From assembly GCA_003427395.1 (NCBI GenBank), contig BFEA01000002.1, positions 1,836,045 to 1,856,059 on the forward strand: a DNA stretch of 20,015 bases, read 5' to 3'. How positions within the stretch are numbered: the first letter of the stretch is position 1; every line of letters begins with the position of its first letter. This DNA comes from Chara braunii (taxonomy: Eukaryota; Streptophyta; Charophyceae; Charales; Characeae). Under the pieces are notes generated by a model, which saw only the letters and a list, made by a program, of their open reading frames with translations, was not told the origin of the DNA and did not search any database. Below, one piece after another: positions 8,301 to 17,330 of the stretch. The position numbers were made by a program, and so were the translations under genes.

Positions 8301-8907
8301 ATCTAATTAGAAAGTTTGGCCCCCTGCATCCTCGTACGGAGTTACAGGCTGACTTGCGCAGGCGACCTCATACGAAGCGATTCGGTTTACTCGAGATTGC
8401 GATTGTACGCGAGCATGCACGTGAGGAACAGCGGGTTGGTCAAGTGTGTCGATCGCATTCAACATGCATGTTATCACTGCGACGTCGGGTGAGATCCGAT
8501 TTTTACATATCATACATGTGACAAAAAAGAGGAAGGAAGTGAAAGGATCGTCAACTTCTTATAGCACTCTTGTCGATCTAAAGTTAACGACTAAACTAAA
8601 ACATCCATAATCGAGCGCTATCAATCATATCTGAGCGTATAACCCACGCAAGTGATTAGTAGACAGAGTCGAAACGGACATCGCAAAACAAGATTGAAAA
8701 TCCAAAAGGATCGCTAATAAAGAGGGCTCACATTCATTCCATGCATACATACAAAATACAAACGACAAGGAAAATCTGAGACGATTTACAAAAGAAGTCC
8801 GAAAAGAAGGCAGCGATAAAATCGACCATATCCGGATTCAAAATTATACAGATGATGAGAGGAAAAGAAAGGGACAAAGGAAGGAACCCTATCCCACACC
8901 TGCAACT

Positions 8908-8908
<1 letters not shown>

Positions 8909-8985
<77 letters not shown>

Positions 8986-8988
8986 CCC
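8909..8988. repeat. (CT)37 microsatellite plus C6 in the LTR
   Basis: Thirty-seven CT units (8909-8982) followed by six C's. In element sense this is G6 followed by a long (AG)n purine tract in U3. The other LTR carries the same tract at the same place (19978 to the window end), so it predates integration. Confidence 0.95.
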
Positions 8989-9965
8989 GATGCGGGCAGT
9001 CCGTCGTCTCGCATCCACACAGAGTTGTCACCCCGCTTGGTCCGAGCATGCAAGCCAGGTTCGCCCGTACGCCACAGTCCGTCATGACCCGCACGTCAAC
9101 CTCGCATACCCGACACCAGCTCGTTGGATCGCCCAACTCTCACACTCACTCACCTTCCAAACTTGCTCGTTAGCCGACCCTCACTGATTGCGCTAACCTC
9201 GAAACTTTTAGAGAGCAAATAAATCGCGCTTGCGAAATTTAGAGCATGCATGCCTGCGCGAAAGGTATGGGATTAAGCCCAGGTGGACAAGAGGAGAAGA
9301 GAGGAAGTGCCTATGTCTGCATGGTCAGGCCGCGGCGTGGGGGTCGTATCCACACTCCACCCATTGATCCGGTCATGTAAGCGCTCCCGCGGCGAGGAAG
9401 AAGGAGAAGGCGGGAAAACACGAGGGAAACTGAGAAAGAAGAAAGATACAGTTGCAATCGTGCCCGCCAAAAACGACAGTTACACAAGATTAAGGGCGCG
9501 ATCCAGTCAGAGCCCAGTTCCCAGCGCAGCAAGATGCGTGCAAATGCGGCGCACAAAAATTCAGAGGACTTAAATTCCTAGCCTAAATCCTAATTGCAAC
9601 AGGAAATTTCGAAAAAGCAAAAAGGAAAAACAATTCCGCGAGCTCGTAGGGGTTCGATATCAGTTGAAAATTCAAAAACGATATTCCCGCGTGATGATCG
9701 CGCCAAAATTCTCAGTGCTCACAGCAAAACAAGAAAGAAGATATGGTACAGTTATTTCTCGCGCTCATCATGGCGTGGCTACCCAATCGTTGGCAAGGGA
9801 TTTTTCCGACATTGACCCGACAATTGCCAGCAGAAAAACGAGAAGAGACGAGGGCCTTCATGCAATTTTCCTGCCCGACCCATCTTCTCACAGTTCACCC
9901 GTCCGACCCGTCGTATTTCCCCAAGCAGCTTCGCGCGGAAAGTCGCGCGATCACAAAAAATAGTT

Positions 9966-9981
9966 CGTCACATATGTGACG
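9966..9981. other. 16-bp perfect palindrome at the inferred LTR inner end
   Basis: CGTCACATATGTGACG, formed by an LTR-like end (CGTCACA, to 9972), TA, and an LTR-like start (TGTGACGCCC, 9975-9984). It marks the provisional junction between the 3' LTR and the internal region. Confidence 0.6.
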
Positions 9982-9984
9982 CCC

Positions 9985-10621
9985 AGGGGGTTCCAATCTT
10001 GAGCAAGCTCTTGCTTGCTCTCTCATAAGGCACCGATCGGTTGGTCCGACGATCGGCGTGGAGCTACACGTGCTACTCACCGGAGGATATGAGTGTGGAA
10101 GTCATCCAACGTGGCATGCGCACGCTCAATCCAAAACGTTGCTTGAGAATGGTAATCTGATAACAGGTGGAGGAGGTGGTGGATTGACTAAGTCTTGTGG
10201 AAGAGGAGGCCTGAACTGGCGAATCTCCCTATTGCTGGTGGGGATTCGGGTGTAATGGATGGTGCTGTGGATGCGGGGGAATCAGGGGTTGGCGTGTTGA
10301 TGGGGAAGAGAGGCGAGATAGTCGGGATAGAGGGTAGAGAGGGTGCGCGGGATTGCAGTGCGGAAACTCTCATAATTTTTACAGGCGGGAATTGTACCCG
10401 AGATGATGCAATAAACTTTTATATCATTATATTCCCGCCACGCCGCACTGAAGAGAAGGACATGGAGGGGGAAGGAGGCGACGAAGGAACGGGTGGTAAC
10501 ATGCTGGACAATGGTGACGATTAGGCGGGTGGCGTAAAACTGGTGGAAGAGAGTGGGAGGGAAGGGGCACCATCCATCTGGGAACGGGGGTCGACCGAGG
10601 AGTTGGTGGGTTGTGAGGAAG
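9985..10621 (-). other. Non-coding 3' region of the gypsy element
   Basis: About 640 bases between the last accessory ORF and the 3' LTR with no domain in any frame. It includes GAGCAAGCTCTTGCTTGCTC (9998-10021 region, hairpin-forming) and a GGTGGAGGAGGTGGTGGA run near 10166. No clear minus-strand polypurine tract precedes the LTR. Confidence 0.5.
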
Positions 10622-11640
10622 TCAAGGGGACGGTGGGATAATGACCGGGGACGAAGCCCGATCGCCCGCATTTCCACGAAGGCGAAGGGTGGCTCGTGAT
10701 GGCGAAGAAGACGGGGCCGGGGATTCACTTCTTCTGCGGCGTCGGCTCCCTGATCCCTCCGTTGTGGCTTCATTGGAATCTTCGCGCGGCGGCTCTGGGT
10801 TCAGTGATGGATCGCCCAGCAGCAGTTGTGGTGGCGGTCCTTCAGATTCCTCGACCGACCGTTTGCCCTCCGTTGTCCCTCGCCTTCGCTGAGCTTCAGC
10901 CTCCTCCTCTTCCCTGCTTCGCGGGGGATGGATGCTCGGTTCCTGTGCTTCACCTTCCTCCGATCCGCTTTCCTCTTCCTCTGATCTAATGTAGTCGGGA
11001 TCGTCCTAATTAGTGCCCGATTTGACTTCTTCTTCTTCTTCGTAGTCGGCTTCTATCACGTTCCCTCGCCGGATGAAGGGATTCCACTGTGTGAGATCGG
11101 TGACGTCAATCTCGAGATAGAGACTCGGGGACAGGTAAATGCAGTTATCTCTGTCCAGCTCCATACATGTGGACCACAGCAAGTGGGGCGCAAGCGTGCG
11201 AGTGAGCACGTCCGTCCCCGGCTTCTCGTCACACCTCGACAGAATATGGAGGGGCAAATCGTCCACCAGCTGGGCCAAGAACACCAACAGCTCGTCGGTG
11301 ATTGCATCCAAATGACCGTCCTCCACCTTGCCAAATAGTATCCCAGCAGTTCTCCCTCTGTACTTGTCTGCCACGCCTGCATGATTAACAGCTCTACCTC
11401 GTCGTCCGAGACCTCACCCCCTTCTGCCTCAGGCGCTGGCTCCGCCCAATGAAACACCGCACACACCAAACAGAAGCTGATCTCCGCGTAGGCGTCCCAC
11501 TAGTTTGTCCACTTGTCCCCGTCCAAGATCGGTACGCTAAGCTCCCGGATTTGGAAGGAGAGGGCGGGATCGATAGCAGATTGCTAGAGGGTGGGGAGAT
11601 CAGATGGAAGGTTAAAAAGGGAGAGACAATGACGGTTCAT
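10622..11640 (-). pseudogene. Accessory ORF B: Copia-Gag-like N-terminus and acidic tail
   Basis: Starts at an ATG (11638-11640) that overlaps the stop of ORF A as ATGA. About 338 codons to a TGA at 10622-10624. Residues 29-48 read FQIRELSVPILDGDKWTN, a stop, then WDAYAEI; LDG-x-x-W-x-x-W is the N-terminal pattern of Copia-type Gag (DUF4219/UBN2-like). An AWQ ... DKYRGRTAGIL block resembles the W-x-x-x-D-x-x-A-x-x-x-I part of that family. Then come an EADYEEEEEV acidic stretch and a long Glu/Ser/Pro/Arg tail. Lesions: TAG at 11584-11586, 11500-11502 and 11006-11008, and one frameshift near 11370. The reading is otherwise continuous, so this was a real protein. The Gag likeness is tentative. 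Confidence 0.55.
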
Positions 11641-12115
11641 TGTGGCCGCTCGAAGGGGAGGAGCTCCGGGAGAGGGATCTTCGGCATGATGCTGGAGGTG
11701 CGGAGTTGGATGTCTACGTCGTTCGTGGTCACGATCCTCTCCCCCTGTCGGGCCAGCAACTCGACCCACGTGGTCGCGATCTCCTCGGCCCAGCCCCGCA
11801 GCTGCCGATAGATGTCCGCATGGATCGCTGGTGCAACGTCGTAATATCACCCGAGAAGTTGATAATGACTGACACGTGACTGGCACCGGGTGATGACAGG
11901 CGCTGGAAAGCCGAGATCTCATCCAGTACACGCGTCGCTCCTGCGTGTACGAAACGGAACTCTGTTGCCACGTGGATGGCCGCTGTGCTGAAGAAGGCTG
12001 CAAATCGAAGAAGATCGGGGCTCAACCGAGGTCGCTGCACATGCCGGATTGACGCTATACGCCCCCTCGAGGTCATCTCACGCTCGTTGATCACTTGCTC
12101 AGTCAAAAAACTCAT
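11637..12115 (-). pseudogene. Accessory ORF A of unknown function
   Basis: ATG at 12113-12115 overlaps the Pol stop as ATGA, and its own stop (11637-11639) overlaps the ORF B start the same way. About 159 codons after allowing one frameshift near 11840. The N-terminal half includes SPDLLRFAAFFSTAAIHVAT and GATRVLDEISAFQRL. The C-terminal half, in the second frame, includes ADIYRQLRGWAEEIATTWVE, LLARQGERIVTTNDVDIQ and SSIMPKIPLPELLPFERPQ. It looks helical and globular with no Cys/His motif, no signal peptide and no family I recognise. Confidence 0.5.
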
Positions 12116-12371
12116 GGTGATGGAGGCGGAGTCGAAGACGACGGTTGCGAGGAGGAGGATTCTAGAGAGTCATCGTCCTCGTCTTGGCTGAAGAACGACG
12201 CAGACGAAGGAGGAGAAGGGGAGGTCCCGGGAGGAAGGGAGGAAGGGAGGAAGGGAGGGGACGAAGGTAGGACACGTGTTGAATGATCGGACGGGCCGAT
12301 CGACTTTTTGACACCTCCAGCGCAAGCCGTACCATGTTCACCCCGCTGGGACCGAGCTCGACTACGAGAAA
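12112..12371 (-). pseudogene. Pol C-terminal tail, Ser/Pro-rich
   Basis: After the integrase GPY/F-like end, one frame reads VKKSIGPSDHSTRVLPSSPP and then a low-complexity stretch of Ser, Pro, Asp and Glu (QDEDDDSLESSSSQPSSST) ending at a TGA at 12112-12114. The step from the integrase frame needs a stop (TGA after RFFG, at 12372) and one shift near 12330. No chromodomain is visible, although chromoviruses carry one here. The stop overlaps the ATG of ORF A. Confidence 0.55.
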
Positions 12372-13492
12372 TCACCCGAAGAATCGTGGTGCTAACTTGC
12401 CTTGGCGAGCACATTTCCTCACCTGCACGATGTCTCCCAATTTATATTTGGGCTGAGGCCCAACGTTCCGATTCCGGGCCTCGTAGCGCCGGACCTGTCT
12501 CCCATGGGCCATTTCTGTCATTCGTTGTCTTTTTCGGGTCAGTCGGGGGAGGACCTTTTCCATCAGTTCTAAATGGCGTTGGGCCTTATCCTTAACCATT
12601 GCTCTAGTGGTCCATCGTGGAAGGGCCGTCTCATCATTTAGGCTCGGTAGGGCTACACAGGGCAGGTTATTGGTCCGTAGTTGAAAGGGGGTCAGTATCG
12701 TGGACTCGTGGGGTGTCCCCCGGTGGATAGCCAGGATATGGTCCACGATATCGGGCCAAGGCCTTGTGTCATTTGCCGCGATATTACGTCGCAGGGCGGT
12801 CTTAATCACTCGATTGGCGTTCTCTACCAGTCCGTTGGATTGCAACATGTGGGGAGGAGTGTTGCGAATAGAGACACCATGTAGGACCAGGTTCCTCAAA
12901 ACTTCCCCTCTAAATTCTTCCCCATTGTCCGTCAGAATCTCCTCGGTGTCTTGGTGCATCCCGAGAAATGGTTGATATATCACGCGATTTCGGCCGCCTG
13001 TCGCGTCTTACACGAATAGGCGTCGATCCATTTCGAGAAATAGTCTACGAATACTAGTAGAATTGAATACTCACAGCTATTAGGTCCAGGGGGAACGACA
13101 ATATCCGTGGTGTCCATGCTAACCCTCTGGAATGGTCGTTCGACTACAGTGGGCACTATCGTCCTAGGCGGCTAAATCGGTGCCTTGTCAGCCGCGCAGA
13201 CCTGACAGTTTCGGACGATGAACTTAACATTGTCGCGAATGTTAGACCAGTATCACTCATTTTTATCGATTGCCGCCTCCGTGATTCTGACAGCGAAATG
13301 GGTCGTAGTCTCCTCGTGGGCTGACTTAACCCAGTCATACCTCACGAACAGATGCGGGACGGACATCCAAATACCGCTTCCGTCCGTTTTCCGTTTCTCT
13401 AACCGTCCCTCATTCCATAGGTAATCCTGAGCTCTCTCATTGGCTCGTCTCTGATCTTCCTTTGTGAAGTCTCGGAGGGGGTTCCCAACCAC
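12372..13492 (-). pseudogene. Ty3/gypsy integrase
   Basis: Inserts the element cDNA into the genome. N-terminal HHCC zinc domain: HEETTTH (about 13300), then YWSNIRDNVKFIVRNCQVCA. Catalytic core: first Asp in MDTTDIVVPPG, then LLVFVDYFSKWIDAY, second Asp in ILTDNGEEF (about 12925), Glu in SNGLVENANRV. I count 34 residues between the second Asp and the Glu, one short of the usual 35. C-terminal GPY/F-like part: YKLGDIVQVRK ... GKLAPRFFG. Lesions include TAG/TGA stops at about 13260, 13170 and 13000, and frameshifts. The three catalytic residues survive. Confidence 0.92.
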
Positions 13493-13854
13493 CGTAGCTA
13501 TCAGAACGACGTTTGTCCATACTTCAGCCCTTCTAAACCGTCGGGTCTTTCTAGCCCTTCCGACGTGGCCTCCAGGAATCCAGCCTCCGTCGGGATCTTA
13601 TCGGTACGACACAGAGGATACAACCAAGGTTTGTCCGCATTCCGGTACTGGATACAGGAGTCATGGGCTCGTGAAACGCATTGTTGGCATTCTACCCACT
13701 CCGCATAACCTTCCCCGCTAGGTCGCATTGGGACCGAATAGACTCTTGAAATTGCCTCGCAGAAATAGCAAAATTTGTCAGGGAGGGAGGGAAAAGGCGA
13801 GGATGAGAGGGGAGAAAGAGGAGTCTCAGAGTTACCTCTGTCACCCATCGCCAC
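13493..13854 (-). pseudogene. PHD-finger-like zinc domain inside Pol, between RNase H and integrase
   Basis: In the same frame as the RNase H C-terminus, separated from it only by a TAG at 13855-13857. The order of metal ligands is C-x2-C (FCYFCE), 23 residues, WVECQQC (C-x2-C), x4-H-x2-C (SRAHDSC), 11 residues with a Trp, then WLYPLC. This is the C4HC3 PHD pattern, including the Trp before the third Cys pair and the Trp two residues before the seventh ligand. The seventh ligand is Tyr (codon 13618-13620), one base from Cys, so this copy is damaged. PHD fingers usually read histone H3 tails. A role in choosing the chromatin target is inference. Flanked by Ser/Pro linkers. The frame ends at 13501. 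Confidence 0.75.
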
Positions 13855-14511
13855 GTGCTACTTCTTGTCGCGAGGAAGAATTGCCACTTGTCCGTACCGT
13901 GGCCTGTTGACCGGTTCCGGCTCTCTCCACGGAGTAATCTCTTCGGCCTTAGCAACCCTTGTCGGACGGTGCACTCGTGTCAATCCGTCTGCGTTCCCAT
14001 GCCGCTCCGTCTTCCGATGGATGATATTGAAGTTGTATTCTTGCAGTCGTACCGCCCAACGTACAACTTGAATCATGTCCGTGTAATTAGTGAGCTGCTT
14101 GAGAGCCAACAGGGGTTCGTGGTCCGTGACAAGGAGGAACTTTTGCCCGTAGAGATACGGATGGAAGTGATGAATTCCCCAAACGACCGCGTATTGCGTG
14201 TAGCATTCTCCTTACGGACCCGAATCGTTCCTCCTCTCGTCCGGTACTGTACGAGACGTGAACTGGATGACGTGTTCGCGACTGTCGTTCCCCTTTTGCG
14301 CCAGGATAGCGGAGATTGCCTCAGGCTGCCAATCATAATGAGTATGAATTGCTTGGCCGGGTCCGGTCAAATCAAAATAGGCGTCGTGGCTAGGGCCTCC
14401 TTTAGAGCTCTGAAGGCTTGTTCGCACTCCACGTTCCAGCTGGGGGGCTGGTCCTTCCGTAGCAAGTTCGTTAGGGGTCGTGCGATAGCGGCGAAACCCT
14501 TGATAAATCAA
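13855..14511 (-). pseudogene. Ty3/gypsy RNase H
   Basis: Removes the RNA strand during cDNA synthesis. Across frames: IKGFAAIARPLTNLL and the RALKEAL tether region (14400-14500), HYDWQPEAISAILAQKGND (first catalytic Asp, about 14320), HVIQFTSRTV, then a frame-shifted RKE ... YAVVWGIHHF-like stretch, VTDHEPL near 14115, and ALKQLTNYTDMIQVVRW ... NADGLTRV at 13985-14109. The end of the domain (ADGLSR-type) is clear. At least two frameshifts break it. Confidence 0.85.
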
Positions 14512-14790
14512 CGATAATATGAAGCCAGCCCCAGAAAAGCTCGAACTTGCGTCAGCGACGTGGGAGTCGGGGCGTCCCGTACGGCCGCGACTTTTCTCAA
14601 ATTGGGCCTCAAGCCTCCCCGAGTCACCACGTAGCCTAGGAATGAGATCTTAGAAAGGAAGAACTCACTTTTTTCCACCCCAACCTTGAATCCAGCGTCC
14701 CGTAGGGCTCCTAGTGTCCATTCGATATGTTGCGTGTGTCCGTGGAACGATTCTAAGTAGACCACAATATCGTTCATATAAACAATGACG
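14512..14790 (-). pseudogene. Ty3/gypsy RT, catalytic motif to thumb
   Basis: Continues RT after the 260-bp insertion. It reads CVIVYMNDIVVYLESFHGHT (the Y-x-D-D site; the first Asp is Asn, codon 14772-14774), IEWTLGALRDAGFKVGVEKS, FFLSKISFLGYVVTRGGLRP, then VRAFLGLASYYR and a stop near 14508. The order and spacing match the Ty3/gypsy family. The Asn substitution would abolish polymerisation; it is a single G-to-A change. Confidence 0.9.
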
Positions 14791-15066
14791 CAGAAATTAG
14801 GTTCTTGGAGATGGTTGTTTTGAGGAGTGGTGAAAATTGTGAAAACCGACAAATTGAAATCTTGGTGAAATTTCATGAAAGTGCACTTTTGGCTTGCTGG
14901 TTTATATGTTTTTATTTTTATTTTTTTCAATTTTTTTTAATAATAAGTTAGTAAGAAGTGCACTTTATAGATTGGTGTGAAATATGGTTAAAATGACCCA
15001 GGGCCTTTGGTTTTCTTATAAATCGAGGTGGAAATTTGGGGGTCGGTTAACCTGCTATCAGAAATT
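14791..15066. mobile_element. 260-bp AT-rich insertion flanked by an 8-bp target duplication
   Basis: CAGAAATT occurs at 14791-14798 and 15059-15066. Between them (14799-15058) lies AT-rich, non-coding DNA that splits the RT domain. Excluding the insert and one CAGAAATT joins VNF to CVIVY in one frame, which proves it is an insertion. An 8-bp duplication fits the hAT superfamily. Terminal inverted repeats are poor (AGGTT near the left end, AACCT five bases from the right end). The palindrome AAGTGCACTT occurs twice inside (about 14879 and 14957). Confidence 0.85.
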
Positions 15067-15640
15067 GACCATCCCCTGAGTCAGTCGGGTCTTGTTGACA
15101 AATTTTTAGAATGTTATATTCATCGCTCTCTGGAACGTACCCGGTGCATTGCAGATCCCCATCGGACACTGAACCCACTGCCAGGTACCTTCGAACAAAA
15201 CGAAGGTTGTCTTGGGACAGTCCTCCTCCTTCACCAGAATGTGATGAAACACATGACGAATATCAAACTTACTAAAATAATTGGCACACCCAATCACATC
15301 AAGCAAATTGTCAATCCAGGGAAGGGGATACACATCCTTGATCGTGATATCATTCAGCTTGCGATAATCGGTGCAAATGTGAATCGAACTGTTTTTGTTC
15401 GGTACTAGGACTACAGCGAATGACCACGGTCCCGTGGCTGGTTCAATCCATCCGTTAGTTTTGAATTCCCTAATTCTTTGTAATTCTATTTTTCGTTCCG
15501 CAAGGGAATATCTGTACGGTTTGCAGTGGATCGGAGGATGATTTCCGGTCTGAATCTCATGGTGAATGACTAAGGATAGTCCGATATCTGTGTCTGTCAC
15601 ACTGATCGCTCGCTTGATATTCCTTCGGAATTTCGGCGAT
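15067..15640 (-). pseudogene. Ty3/gypsy RT, N-terminal fingers and palm
   Basis: Reverse transcriptase of the element. In one frame: VTDTDIGLSLVIHHEIQTGN, KPYRYSLAERK, GWIEPATGPWSFAVVLVPNK (motif region 1), ICTDYRKLNDITIKDVYPLP (motif 2), IDNLLDVIGCANYFSKFDIR (motif A with its catalytic Asp), TTFVLFEGTWQWVQCPMGIC, NAPGTFQRAMN (motif B). A TAA at 15106-15108 interrupts it, and the frame then runs on to the insertion at 15066. Upstream (15600-15640) a frameshift separates it from the preceding IHHLIAEIPKEYQ stretch. Confidence 0.93.
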
Positions 15641-16199
15641 TAGATGGTGAATCTCGTTGGGCACGTAATGTGGCACATGCAACTCGTACAGTTGGCCTAG
15701 TATTTTGATAGTAATTTGTTTTGTGTCGATTTCGCAACCGTTCCTAGGGGGGGGGGCGCGGAAATAAATGAATTATCCGATCACCAAGAGAACACCGTGG
15801 CCATCATCTGGGCATCTTCCTCCCCGATCGCCACGTGTTCCTCCGGGGTTACTCCGTCGCAGACGTTCTGCCATCGTACGGTTTTTTTTGCGATCTTGAT
15901 CCCGAGATCGTAAGGTCTCGTGTCACGTCGCGCAGGGGATTCCAAAGCTTCGTCGTCGGCCCCTAATCTTAGCAATCTTATCTCTTTTTCCGAAGTCAAC
16001 AAGGAACGGGGTAGCTCCGTAATATCGCAAAAGGCTCTCTTATCCCTGTATCTCGCGAGAAGTGCGGTGGTCCCTTCGTATAAGGTCTGAGGGGGTTCCG
16101 AAGAATCGTTCATTCGGGAAATTTGCACAAGTGGTTCACCCAGGATTAATGCGCGTGTTCTCTATATGGTTCTTTCCGTGAGATCGGACATTTTCGTGG
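15641..16199 (-). pseudogene. Protease-RT connector
   Basis: A frame at 15781-16128 reads LILGEPLVQISRMNDSSEPP upstream, then SLLTSEKEIRLLRLGADDEA, ARRDTRPYDLGIKIAKKTVR and ends in DGVTPEEHVAIGEED, acidic and charged without a catalytic motif. Nearer RT (about 15620-15690) a different frame gives HVPHYVPNEIHHLIAEIPKE, the usual lead into Ty3/gypsy RT. A run of ten G's at 15747-15756 lies between and may be one cause of frame loss. Confidence 0.55.
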
Positions 16200-17330
16200 T
16201 TACGTGTTGCGGCGTTGGATCGGATAGCGGATGCATTGCTGCACTAACTCCCGAATCACTAATTCATCTTCATCGCTACTATCAGTGTCGTTCGAGACCT
16301 CCGGCTCCTCTTTCCGGGGATCATTGCGTTTCGCAAGCTCCTTCCAGGTGATCATCCGGAGAGCTTCTCTGCACGTCGGTGAAGTTTTCTGGGTTACATT
16401 CGCCATGGTTCTGAGGGTCAATCTCATAGGGATGGCGTACGGTTTCCCTCCCGTATTTCGGAGGACAATCGATCGTCTTTCGAAATCTAGGTTGGCAAAT
16501 CCCAAAAGAACGTCATATGTGCTCACATCTAATACGACGACATCTCCCAAAGCGCGTACCTTTCCCTGTCGGAAAGCTACGTTGGTCATTCGTTCTACGG
16601 TCTTGATTTTCTCCTCATCTACAAAGACGAGATGATCTCTGTTTGTTAGCATGATCAAGTTTTTTCTTCTTCCCACTCCTTCTACTACCCGTAGTGAAAT
16701 AGCCAAGACAGCGGCTCCTCAGTCGATGATGGCGTTGTACAGGATTCCCCAAACCTCAATGTCACATTCGGCAGACTTCCACGGGATCGCTTTGATCCGC
16801 AGAAAGTGATCATCTTTCTGTATTAGTCCCAATCGTATAGGGTCCCACTGACTGGCGGTGTTCGGGTTATCCTCATGGATAAGGGTTTTTCCTTTCGTGT
16901 TCGTTGCTTTGGCAAGGGCGAATCGTTTATTGTTTGCCTTGCAATGTTGTAACATGCGCTCGTTAGCCTGTTCCGAAATGGATAACAGATGTCCGATCGG
17001 GAGGGGAATGCGGTGATCCAGGGTGCGGACGATGTTTAGGACATTTATTTCCCCAGTGACGAAGGTGCGTCCTCTCGATCTTCCCTGGCGAGGGTCTCCA
17101 CTCTGCCACCTCTCGCTGTTCGTATCGGGTCTAATGGTTCCGATCATTCCCAGCCCCGGATATCCCAATGTCAAGTACTGGTCCAAGGGAATAAGTTCTG
17201 CGGCTTCTTCAGTAGTAGCTAGCGTACTCCCACCTCCCTCCATTTCTTCCAACATCGCTCCTACTCTTCCCGACACATTAGCGATGGGTGTCCTGGCTAC
17301 CGGTGCACCTCCGACTCGAGCTTGCGTGGG
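16200..17330 (-). pseudogene. Gag-Pol linker and aspartic protease
   Basis: Retroviral-type aspartic protease that would cut the polyprotein. One minus frame runs from the TGA at 17331-17333 to 16200 with one stop. The stop (TGA, 16719-16721) replaces the Ser of the catalytic D-S-G: the text reads YNAIID, stop, GAAVLAISLRVVEG. Further on, VVVLDVSTYDVLLGFANLDF is the conserved I/V-L-G strand of the family. After it comes a Glu/Asp-rich tail. The 17276-16730 part is a hydrophilic linker ahead of the protease (LHDRIPLPIGHLL-type and QWDPIRLGLIQKDDHFLRI strings). Confidence 0.85.

Larger units (their letters stand above)
7391..9972 (-). repeat. 3' LTR of the gypsy element
   Basis: Starts TGTGACGCCC on the plus strand and aligns with 18511-20015 through the CT microsatellite, after which the right copy leaves the window. 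The inner end is inferred from CGTCACA at 9966-9972, which mirrors the TGTGACG start, giving an LTR of about 2.58 kb. No polypurine tract is seen just inside that point, so this boundary is provisional. On the minus strand the layout would be U3 (9972 to about 7565), R and U5 (to 7391). Confidence 0.75.

Noticed and set aside
8734-9187. ORFs of Arg-Glu or Leu-Ser repeats across the microsatellite
   Set aside because: A dinucleotide repeat is open in all frames by construction.
10282-10773. 163-codon minus-strand ORF
   Set aside because: Overlaps the better-supported acidic tail of ORF B in another frame; composition is irregular and no motif is visible.
12112-12371. Chromodomain at the integrase C-terminus
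   Set aside because: No aromatic cage pattern; the tail is Ser/Pro/acidic low complexity.
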